Shown here one piece after another: positions 45,981-56,442 of a DNA stretch of 64,000 bases. The position numbers and the translations under genes were made by a program. The stretch's first letter is position 1; the number at the start of each line of letters is the position of its first letter. The notes under the pieces are model-generated. The model ran no database searches, had not been told where the DNA came from, and saw nothing but the letters and a program-made list of their open reading frames with translations. Origin of the DNA: Cryptomeria japonica (Eukaryota; Streptophyta; Pinopsida; Cupressales; Cupressaceae); NCBI RefSeq assembly GCF_030272615.1, contig NC_081411.1, positions 180,568,977-180,632,976 of the forward strand, given 5' to 3'.

Positions 45981-47137
45981 TGGGTCTTAGCTTAAAAAAA
46001 TTGATAAACTTCTCTTTTTCTGTTGGATTCAGAGACTTTGCTAGGCATATATTTTGAACTTTTTCAGCATTTCCGATGTTGATTTCTTCAGTTTCTTCTA
46101 ACAATAATGTTGATTGTTCATTATCAAGAGGAAGAGTATCCATTTTGTTTTGTTCAACTTCATTACCATTTTCTTGACTAGAAGAGGAGCTTGCTTCTCT
46201 GAAATATGTGGTTATGTCTAGGTCTATTGCAAAGCTAGTCTTGTGATCATCATGAGGGAGTTCGTCCCTTGCACCCAAGAATTCAGCTACGGCTTCATCA
46301 TTTTGGAACCAATCTAATTGTGGCTTTTATTTTTGCCCCCAGTCAATCAAATATGGATGCATAAGGGGTAGGTCATTGTTCCCTTCCATCGTAGAAGATC
46401 TTGATAACATGCATACTTGATTATTTGAATGACCTGGTATGCCCTCATCATAAACTTCTTATGGGTTGTCATCATTATTAGATGGGAATTCATAGTCATG
46501 AGAATCTACAACACTTTCTATAAATGTTTCACTTTCTGAGATTGTGTCACTCATCTCCTCTTGGTCTTGTAGCCGAGTTTGATTAGTGGACCTCCTTTAT
46601 ATTGTGGATACCCTTCTTAAGCCTGGTATTAGTCATTGTAGTCTTTCTTCATCTGATTCAAATGGAGGTGTTGGAGTTGTTTCTCTTGGAAAAAGTATTG
46701 ACAATAACCAAGGATTAGGCTCATTTGTTGGTGCTAATCTTGTATCTGTTACCATATTTGCCTATTCAGATGTTTTTGGTATTGTATTGCTAGATGATTT
46801 TGTGTTCGTTTCTTGTAGAAGTTGCCTCATATCTTCACCATATGATTCCATACTAGGAGATGTTGCCGCTCTCTTGCTTCTGTGAGATGAAGAGGGAAAT
46901 TATTGTGTTGACAACTGATTCTGAAAAATGCACTCTAAGTGTAACCTAGGCTTGTTTAGTATATCTAGTGTATGTTGCCTTTCCTCGGTTATCTTTGGTA
47001 CATGTTTATATCCTAGCCCTTGACTCTTTGGGTTTTCATGTGGTAGCACATGTTCTAATCTACCTTGCTTTTGCAATCCCAATCCCATGGTACCATCGTA
47101 CACATGTTTTTATAGCATCTTGAAGCCATTGCCATAC
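45943..47137 (-). pseudogene. Tat-B protease-RT linker, degenerate
   Basis: LGARDELPHDDHKTSFAIDL and LAKSLNPTEKEKFINFFKLR match the linker of the intact copy (RDDLPPGDHKAGYAIELN, AQSLTETERARFISFFKERQ). The far end, YGNGFKML then YDGTMGLGLQKQGRLEHV, matches the start of the RT polypeptide. The region between is an acidic linker with stops. The solo LTR at 47138 separates it from the protease. Confidence 0.72.
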
Positions 47138-48353
47138 TGTTAGACAGTTAAAATAACCGAAAGACAATTGAGGGGGGGGGGGGGGTGAATCAGTTGTCAC
47201 AGATTACCAAAACATTTAGCAATTAAAACTTTAATATCGGAACCCAAAACATTAATACCAAAATGCTTAAACCAAATAATGAAATAGCAGTTAAACCAAT
47301 TAAGCATGAACAACAATCACAGAATAAATACCATCCACATGACACCAAGATTTATATGTGGAAAACATAGAAAAGGGAAAAACCACGGTGGGAAGCCTAC
47401 CCATAGTCAGATAATACTTCTGTAGTAAGTATGTGAATTACAATTGAGGGGCCTATACTTGCAGGAAGGCCAATAGCCTAGAGCACATTGCTCATAACAA
47501 AAGGAGCCTGACTGACTACACAAAAATCTAGACTACAATCTAGAAGAAGTGTTTGAACTGCAAAGATAGCTTCTCCTATGCCTAAGTATAGTTTCGGTTA
47601 AGCTCAATACCGGAGGACTAAATCCTCTTACATAAACCTAATTCAATCTCCAATGATCAACCAAACCCTCTACCTGAATGATATTACATTATTCACACAT
47701 TACATATCCATATCCATTCCCTGACCTTATACCATACCTGATCTACAATGAGATCTTACATCATATATATACAAACCCTTGACCACAAACAATCAGGTCA
47801 GCCACCAGATAATAAACCAAATACATAATTACAAAACATGTTGGCCTTAGAACAAACAAATAATATCCAACACATAAAACATCCCAGAAACACATAGAGA
47901 GGTCCAATCCACACATTATATTAAGTTGATCCATAACCTAGATCAACCGGGACCCAATATAGGTCCACACGCTAAAGCAATGATCTTCATCCACCAAGTC
48001 TCGAACATGATCACCAATAGCATCTTGAATCTCCACTAGAAGCTGAACCAACACCACTTATGTGTATCATCAAAGGTCATAAAAAGCTCTGCCGGTGAAA
48101 CCCTCACCAGAACCACAAGACAAGCTTCTAGACAAACAGGATAGCATCTGATCACCAGACCAAAACCAACTTACTGAATATGAAAATGAGTATCATGAAT
48201 AAGCCAATTCCATAACCAAATCATATCGGATCCTACCGGATCATGTCGGATCCAAACCAACCAGAAACCACTCAACCTACCGAGACCAGAAGGGTGTCAG
48301 AAAAGCATCCATAAAGCTAGTGTTGACATTAATGAAAAAACATCAATGCAACA
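47138..48353 (-). mobile_element. solo copia LTR, 1216 bp, in Tat-B pol
   Basis: It runs from TGTTAGACAG to GCAACA. The left flank is CATAC and the right flank CATAA, a 5-bp duplication with one change. A G-homopolymer (about 47172-47187) and GTGGAAAAC / GGGAAAAACCACGGTGGGAA motifs are shared with the other copia LTRs. Tat-B coding sequence matches across the junction (PFGGIDY and VWQWLQ-type frames end and resume there). Confidence 0.85.
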
Positions 48354-49060
48354 CATAATCAATCCCACCAAATGGCCAACAGTTTAGAGGTAACCTAGGT
48401 ACTTTCATGTCATCTTCTTCTCTATATATCCAGCAACTGACATCTTCATCTAGAGATTCTTCTTGTAAGTCTCCCCATCTAATAAAAGAGTATGAATCTG
48501 AATATTTTACTATTTCCTTTCCTTTATCTTGCTTCATTACTATGTTCTGAGGCTTCCCAAAAGACCTGAGAGAAAGAGAGGCTTGTTTTCCAGTCGGGGT
48601 ACTCGAAATGGAATATTCCCCACAACCAACTTCCTTATTCCGTAAAGAAGATGTGGTGGGTGCATTTTTTTCTGTTTTTGTGATTGATAATGATTTCATT
48701 TGTAAGTGAAGTGGAGCTGCCTGATTGTTTGGTACTTGATTATTTGTGCTTTCCCTTAAATAATTGTAGTGTTGAAAAGGGTTTGGGTCACCATGGATGG
48801 TGATCTCAATGCCATTGTATGGGAACTTCAAACATTGATGGTACTGTTTGCATGGTATGTATCCATGGGCAGCCTAATAGCATATTGTACCCCAATTCTC
48901 TATCTAGGACTTGAAAGGTGATGTTTGTTGTAACTGGTCCTATTTGTATTGGCAAAATTACTATAGCCTGAAAAGGGTGTTCCTCGTCATCATAAGCTTT
49001 GATATTGATTCTCTTGGTAGAATTAATATAATGTTTGGAATATCCCAAAGCTTTGATCAA
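48354..49060 (-). pseudogene. Tat-B aspartic protease remnant
   Basis: HYINSTKRINIKAYDDEEHP, VILPIQIGPVTTNITFQVLD and YNMLLGCPWIHTMQTVPSM align with the intact protease. A shifted frame continues with LKFPYNGIEITIHGDPNPFQ. The active-site region near 49085 reads DGRSGLNICTL-like on the minus strand with LIDG preserved as a degenerate copy. Frameshifted and interrupted. Confidence 0.8.
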
Positions 49061-49360
49061 ATGTAATGTGCATATGTTAAGGCCGGATCTACCATCTATA
49101 AGTACTCTTCAAACTTTCTTTCAGTCAATCAAAGCTTCCAAGTGTAAGGGATCATTATGCATGGGTCGGTTTGTAGGTACATCTTGCTCAGTGAATGTGA
49201 CCTTTGAAGCTGCCAAGTTTCCAACCATGGACTGGAATGTGTTCTCATCAATATCTCTGGAAACAACTAAATCTTGTAATTCTTTGTCAAGGACTACCTT
49301 ATGAGCTGGCGAGATGCGCAGTAACTCAAATAATGAAATTTGGGCTAGATTTCACTTCAA

Positions 49361-50563
49361 CTAATCCACCATATTGTAGTTCCTAGTTGTTGAAGGGGGA
49401 TTTGAAGGCACCCCTTGTAATGTGACCTTTGATCTTCTAGTGATAACAACACAGTCTTTGTTTGTGGCATTTATTGTGATTGTAGCCACTATGTCATCTC
49501 CTGCACTGAGTGTGTTTATGGCATAATCAAATGTGACATTAGTATAATTGGCAGTGTTGTTTTGTGGATTGGAACTAGAAGCCTTTCCTTTGTCATGCTT
49601 GACAAAAGGATCATTGAAGATGGTATGATCTATTTTTGGTGCCTTATTGGTATCCACAGTAATGTCACCTTGATCAATGAGATCTTGTATGAGGTTCTTA
49701 AGTTTGTAACAACTTGTTGTCTTGTGACCTTTATTGTGGTGGTACTCATAGAAATCATTGTCATTCCACCAAGCGGGCTTGAATGGACCTGGTTCATATG
49801 GCCTAGCTTCTAGTAAAGTTATGGAATTGCTCTGTATCAATTTTTTGAGTGTTGATTCAATAGGTTTATCAAGGGATGTAAATATTCTTTTGGGTATGCT
49901 TGCCCTTTGTGGTCTTGGATTGCTTGGTTGCACTGGATTGGTGTTGTTTATCCGAGTTTGATTCTTATTGGCAAAATCCATAAAGGTAACCCAATTATCT
50001 ATATTGAATGAAAAGTTTGATATGAATAACTCAACCAGTTCACCCCACGAAGCAATCTTAGGTGGGAGGTGTGAAAACCATTCTAATGTTGTCCCTCCAA
50101 GACTTTTAGAAAATTGCCCCATTAAGTATGTATCATCGTGAGCTACCTCGATACATATCATGAAGAATTCTCTGACATGATCTCGAGGATCACCTTTCCC
50201 TCTTTATTTGTCGAACCTTGGAGTTTCAAAATGCATGGGAAAAGGTGGCATGTATAACTTTTTGTCAAAAGGATATGGATGGAGGTCCTCCATTGTTTAT
50301 CTCTTTTTATCATTGACTATTTGCATATTGGTCATCTGTTTCTGAAGATTCTCCATTTGTTGAGACAGGATCTCTATTTGTGTCAATGGTGTATTGACTT
50401 GATTAGTGTTTCCCACAAAAGGGATAGTATTGGAGTACCTTTGAGCTTTTTGAAATGTAGACCGACCATGTAGTTGTGTACCATAAGTCCAACTAGGTGG
50501 TGTAAAGTATGCAAATTGTGCATTGACATTCAGTTGAGATGAGCTAGTTATTCCCTGATTCAC
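49361..50563 (-). pseudogene. Tat-B gag remnant
   Basis: The N-terminal part (50563-50297) is Q- and N-rich. Then PYPFDKKLYMPPFPMHF and DPRDHVREFFMICIEVAHDD lead into the capsid region (TLEWFSHLPPKIASWGELVE, FISNFSFNID). A deletion then skips the middle of gag to RPQRASIPKRIFTSL. The zinc knuckle has lost its first Cys (YEYHHNKGHKTTSC). The 5' leader and 5' LTR of Tat-B are absent because a copia element abuts at 50637. Confidence 0.83.
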
Positions 50564-50636
50564 ATTTTGGCCACTTTAGGTGGATCCAACTGAAACTGAA
50601 GGTTGAGTTATACTTGTCAAAGCAGGGTTTTGAGCT

Positions 50637-52194
50637 TGTTAGTTAAATGAGAGGGAAGGAGGTGAATCAGATAAACTCACAATTCAATGTTCTAATCAGA
50701 TTCATCCTCGGTAGAACTTACTTGATATGCAACTATGACTGTAAATCATTCAAACTCATAAACTGATAAACTTGAAATATCAAAACACATTTAACACCAA
50801 ATTTAACATGGAAACCCAAATAGGGAAAAACCATTGTGGGATTTTTGACCCATAAAGAAAATATACTCTTCTAGAGTATGCTCGGTTAAAAGCCAATCCT
50901 ATTAAAAATTACATAAACACATTGCTAGATGCAACCCGGTCAAGGGATTTCCCTCAGATCTATAAAAATCTTGCACTTTGTTAGAAGTGACCTTGTCAAA
51001 GGATTTCAAACACTCAATTAGAATGTTACCTAGCTAGAGGATTTACAAATAAGACTGTTAGGTCCATTCGGTTAAGAGATTTCCTGTCACTTACAAAAAT
51101 AAATAACAGTAATAAAATATATCTGCAACTTCACATCTGAAATGTTATAGCAGACTCTATGTGCTCAAAATAATCTTGTCATAAGACTTATCTTCCTCCT
51201 TGTTGGGCTTCTCACTCTGTTCTTCAATCAGATCTTCAATCTTCTGTACTCTGTAATCACTTCTGCAACATCACTGTTCTTCTATTTGCCCGCATACTTT
51301 GTTCATCAACATTTCTTTATTTATAAGCAATTCCTAACCGCTTAATCTCCTTAATCACATTTCCCATGATTTATTCTTAGCCATTAGATCTTCAAACTTG
51401 GCTAGGTTCATTGAATCCTTCAAACTGGAAAACATTTTATCTTGCCTTGAAACTTGTATTCCTTCCTTGGTACTTGTGCTCAGTTATGACCGTTTAATCT
51501 GTGTTTTAGATCTAACTCTAGAATTTTCATTACCGTTGATCCTTAACAAACTTCTTGCATGACATTCCAATCTTCTATAAATCTCCAGCTCATTAGCATC
51601 CTTCATTTAATAATGTATTAATTCATCCAATGTGTTCTGTTACTGCTCGGTTGATACTCGGTTAATTCTGAACTTTACTTGGTTGACATTCTGTATTCAT
51701 CTCGGTTACTGTCTCGGTAGCTTTTCTTGCTGACGACGCTCGGTGACTTATTCCTTCTTTAACCGACACCAATAACCTTGGAGTTTACTGACTGGCTCCT
51801 TGCTCGGTAAAATAGAATACTATCAAACCTTTACTCATTCTATTGCATGAAATCTTTTCTCCTTATTGAGTCTTTGAATACACATATATAGGATATCAAA
51901 AGAATCAAAATATCATAATCTCATCACTGTCTAACTCGGTAATATCTTCCCATTGAATAACTTATTACTCCCCTTCATTTTAACATTCTTTCTATCACTT
52001 ACCGACATCTTTATACTCATCAAAACATACTTTTTAAGATATGGCAACATCATACTGAATCAGAAAATCAATTGCTTCACATCAATGACAAAATAATATT
52101 ATTAAGACAGTAATCATCCTTTATGAATTATATCATCAATCTCCAACAACCTTCTCAATATCATCATACCAACAAACTTATTGTAATGCCAACA
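50637..52194 (-). repeat. copia 3' LTR, 1558 bp
   Basis: TGTTAGTTAAATG...ATGCCAACA. It has CTCGGTT/CTCGGTA hexamers (about 51645-51745, 51805, 51935) like the LTR at 806-1951, and shared GTCAAAGGATTT-type pieces. Confidence 0.85.
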
Positions 52195-52209
52195 ATCTCC
52201 CCCTTTGGC
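52195..52209 (-). other. copia polypurine tract
   Basis: On the minus strand CCAAAGGGGGAGAT directly precedes the LTR start TGTTGGCATTAC. This is a strong PPT/LTR junction. Confidence 0.88.
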
Positions 52210-52536
52210 ATTGATGGCAATACCAACTTGATTTATTCCAATTGATTCTAACTGTTGTTATTCTTCTCCTGTTAGTCTCTCCCCATGTCATTAGTCTTCT
52301 CCCCCTTTGATAACAATGCCAAAAGTAAAACTGATCCATGATTACTTCCCCTGTGAAGTAATTTCCTTGCTATTAAAACATATTTAAATGTATCATCTTA
52401 GTCTCGGTCAGAGCATCTTGTCTTCATTCACTGTTTCTTGCACAACTTTAGACAACCTTCTAAAGTGTGTAAATCAGCATCAAATCACAAATAGTATTTC
52501 GTAGAGTGATAGAATTGATGCTTTCACCAAACTTTG

Positions 52537-54033
52537 TCAGTGAGTACTAGATAGGGGTAGGACCCCTAACTTACTTCTGAGATACTCAGAAGTGTCCCTT
52601 GGCAGTGGCTTTATGAAGATGTCTTCTATTTGTTCCTTTGTGCTAACATATTCCAGCACAACTTTCTTTTCTTGAACTTCTTCTCTTAGATAATGATACT
52701 TTATAGAAATATGCTTTGTCTTAGAGTGCATTACCGGATTCTTTGAAATGTTAATAGCACTTGTATTATCACAAAATATAGTTACTGGCTCGCTAACTGT
52801 CTCATTCATACCTTCCAACAGTTGTTTGATCCATGCTATATTGGTACAATTCAATGCTGTAATGACATATTAAACTTCAGTTGTTGACTATGAAATGCAT
52901 CCTTGTTTCTTGCTAAGACAACTCACTAGTCTTTCTCCCAAAAAGAAAGCTCCACCACTTGTGCTTTTCCTGTCATCAATATTTCCTACCCAATCAGCAT
53001 CAGTATAGAATTTTAAGTCAAAATCATTCCTCTTTTTATATAGTAAACCATAATCTTCAGTGGCTCTCAAGTATCTGAAAATTCTCTTGATTGTTGTCAT
53101 ATGGGTTTCTTTGGGATCTGCAGAAAATCTTGCAGCTATACCTACTGCGTGTGCTATATCAGGCCTACTATGAACTACATATTGCAACTTTCCAATCATA
53201 GATCGGTAAAGTGTCTCATCAATAGATGCAGATTCATCATTCTTTGATAGTTTACAATTAGTAGTCATAGGAGTACTTACAGGTTTAGAATCCTCCATTC
53301 CAAATTTCTTCAAGATTTCCTTTATATAATTGGATTGAGTAATGAAAATCCCATTTTTCATTTGCAGTATTTGTAAACCTATAAAATACTTTATTTCACC
53401 GATTAATGACATCTCAAATTCTTTGCACATTTCATTTCCAAAGTTCTTACATACAAAATCATTTCCACAAAAAATAATATTAGCAACAAATATGGCTGAA
53501 ATCAATATTCAATTATCCTCATCATTCTTCATATACATGTTGTTGTTTTCACTAGTCCTCATAAATCCAATGTTTATTAAGTAAGAGTGCAACCTTTCAT
53601 ACCATGCTCTAGGTACTTGCTTTAGGCCATATAAAGCTTTGTTCAACTTACATACCTGATCTTTATTCTTCCCTTCAATAAATCCTTCAGGTTGTTCAAT
53701 ATAGACTTCTTCTTCTAGTATACCTTTCAAAAATGCAAATTTAACATCCATTAGATATACCTTGAAATTTTTGTAAGAAGCATATGCCAACAATGTTCTC
53801 ACTCCCTCAAGTCTTGCCACAGGTGCAAAAGTCTCACCATAGTCTATTCCTTCTTCTTGAGCATAACCATTGCAAACTAGCCTTGCTTTATTCCGAATGA
53901 CCTCACCTTTTTCATTTAGCTTATTTCTAAAAATCCACTTTGTATTGATTACATTTTTCTCTTTTGGTCTTGGGACTAGTATCCATGTTTTATTTTTCTT
54001 GATTTGTTCAATCTCTTCTGTCATAGCATTCAC
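52537..54033 (-). pseudogene. copia reverse transcriptase and RNase H
   Basis: Read from 54033, the pieces are WVNAMTEEIEQIKKNKTWIL, NTKWIFRNKLNEKGEVIRNK, ARLVCNGYAQEEGIDYGETF and KLNKALYGLKQVPRAWYERL. The RT active site, normally YVDD, reads FVANIIFCGND, so both catalytic Asp are gone. RNase H follows with KFYTDADWVGNIDDRKSTSG, TIFCDNTSAINISKNPVMH and SKTKHISIKYHYLREEV. All fragments share one frame; in-frame stops lie at 53509, 52888 and near 52870. The final LRSKLGVLP matches the normal end of copia pol. Confidence 0.88.
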
Positions 54034-54099
54034 CCAATCTTCATTGCTTAATGCCTCTTTTACTATCCTCGGTTCAAACTCAGATATCAGACATGTGTT

Positions 54100-55030
54100 C
54101 TATCTTAGTTTGTTCCTTGTCACCACTGGAGCATCCTTATCTCCTATAATCTGACTTGATGCATGATTTCTTTTGACATATTTTGCTAATATAGGCTCGA
54201 TAGGCTCTGTATGATCTTCTTCATCGGCTTTCTCGGTAAGACTTCTCAGTTGTACATATACAAACTCTTCATAATCTTCCGGTTCTTTGGAATTTCCTTC
54301 ATCATTCCTTTCTACAAATTCATCAATTTTCACATTTGCACTTTCCACTATTTTGTTAGATGATTTGATCAGACATTTAAATGCTTTACTCCTAGAGGAA
54401 TAACCAAGAAATGTTCCTTCCTCACTTTTCTGATCAAATTTTCCATTTCTGTCATCTTTGTAAACATAACATCTACTTCCAAATATTTGAAAATAACTTA
54501 CATTTGGTTTCTTGTCATACCAGATTTCATATCATGTCTTCATAGTTCCTTTCTTCAGTTGTACTCGATTCAGGGTGTAAACTGTAGTGCTTATTGCTTC
54601 TCTCCAAAATATTTGAGGTACTCTCTTTTCTATCATAAAAGTTCTGGCACAATCTATAATTGATCTGTTTCTTCTTTTAGCTATCCCATTTTGCTGTGGT
54701 GTTCTCGGTGCAGACACTTGTCTCTTTATACCATGATCATTGCAAAATAAGTTAAATTCATTAGAAATGAACTCTCCTCTATCAGATCTTAGACATTTCA
54801 ATTGTCTTCCTGTTTCTTTTTCAACTCTTGCCTTATACCATTTGAACATTTGAAAGGCTTCTGATTTCTCTTTTAGAAACATAACTGACATCATCCTTGA
54901 GTAATCATCCACAAATAATATGAAGTATTTATCACCATAATAACTTTGAACTTTCATAGGACCACAAAGATCAGTGTGCACAAGATCTAAAATTCCTTTA
55001 GAAAGGGTTTCGTTTGAGTGGTCACAATCA
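54100..55030 (-). pseudogene. copia integrase
   Basis: From right to left: LDLVHTDLCGPMKVQSYYGD (first catalytic Asp), YFILFVDDYSRMMSVMFLKE, LKCLRSDRGEFISNEFNLFC (second Asp), and PRTPQQNGIAKRRNRSIIDC, where the expected catalytic Glu of NGxxER is Lys. The C-terminal part (YVYKDDRNGKFDQKSEEGTF, LGYSSRSKAFKCL) is complete. In-frame stops are TGA near 54532 and TAG at 54100. The frame is the same as that of the downstream RT, with no frameshift over about 2.4 kb. Confidence 0.86.
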
Positions 55031-56442
55031 GCAGCATTTTACAATCTATTGAGGGAGGTCTCCCATTCTATAGAGGTTATGCTCTATAAATTTTTTATGT
55101 ACCATATAGGCACTGAGGGAGGCATAACGTCATTTTGATAGCATGTAACACTTGTCACATATGATTTTTATCACATACACATTTATTTATAGTGGTTTGG
55201 ATTACTTGGCTTTAGTCGTTGCCACTTAGGTCGTTCCCCTCTCACCGACCTTAATGGCGCCTTAAGGGAAAATCAAGAGTACAAGCCTTCTAAAGGATGT
55301 AAGTACAAAAATTTATTGAAAGCATAAAATAAGAGAGTTTGGATTCCTGATCACCCATTGAAGGGGAGAGCATAATACCTATCCCTTCAAAGACATGAAA
55401 AAAAAGTTCTTTTTATCTTTCCATTGCAATGATTTTCTATTCTAAGTGGAGGTGCTGCTCCACACAGGCATGGTGTTTATTTTTAACCTTCATTGCAATT
55501 TGTGAAAGAACGGGAAAGAATTTGATTTTGTTCTTTTTAAAAGTACTAAAATAATTTTATTAGAAGATTAGAAATGACATATCAAGGACAAGAAGGAGAT
55601 CAATCAAGAGACTTTTGAAGAATTGTTGTTCAATGTTTTTAGAATTAATAAAATCATTGAAGCATTGGCGACTTATTCTATTTTGAAACATTTCCTTGGT
55701 TCTTCATATCTTTTGTGAGAGCTTATTATTGAAAAGACAAAAAAAGTTAGAATAGAATTTTCTTTCAAGTTTTAGATGAGTGAAAGATGCATGTGTGATT
55801 GAAAGTGAAGCTCCATATCCATACTACTAGCAGTGTGTTGATTGCATACTTGCCTTGTGTAGTCAACTAGAATCATTAAAGTTCATACTTAACTTCAATT
55901 GCTATTTCATCATTAATATTCTTCGTCTTGAAGGTGTTTATGTTTGAAGTTAGTGATTTGAAAACCATTAAGCGCTCCTTAGGAGATTGGAATAGCCTTG
56001 TAGAGATATTCAAAGATGGCAAAGCAAAGCTTAGTTGAGCTCACTTAAGATCGCCATTGCCTTGCATTCTTAGTTTAGCATGGCATTTCTAAACCCTACT
56101 CCTTTTTCACTTTTTTTTATCAACCATCAGTAGATATAGGAAAAAGAGCTTTATTGCAAAATCATTTGAAGAACATCATAACCATTGAAGTTGAAGCAAG
56201 AAAGTACGTAAGTCCCCTCGCAGGTACAACAAATAAAATCAATACCATTGAAGCTATCCAACACATTAAGACCTAACATAAAAGAACATTGGAGTCATCT
56301 CAAGTGATCCTTCACAAATCTTTAGCATTTCAGAGTCTTTTTATGACGAGAGGATAGAGTACCTTTGGTATTTTATTCTGTGTTTGATATTGTATCAAAA
56401 CACCATCAACACATAGTATACATGTTATAATGCTAATTTATT
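55031..56442. other. non-coding DNA downstream of the nuclease gene
   Basis: No conserved domain or repeat was recognised. A slightly GC-richer block (about 55195-55270, containing TCGTTCCCCTCTCACCGACC) may be a decayed element end. The part next to 56443 would be the 3' UTR of the nuclease gene. Confidence 0.45.

Larger units (their letters stand above)
50637..55030 (-). mobile_element. truncated Ty1/copia element (3' LTR and most of pol)
   Basis: Left to right: 3' LTR (50637-52194), polypurine tract, non-coding 3' end, RNase H, RT and integrase. Similarity to copia pol fades at about 55030, so protease, gag and the 5' LTR are missing. The pol pieces all lie in one reading frame. Confidence 0.88.
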
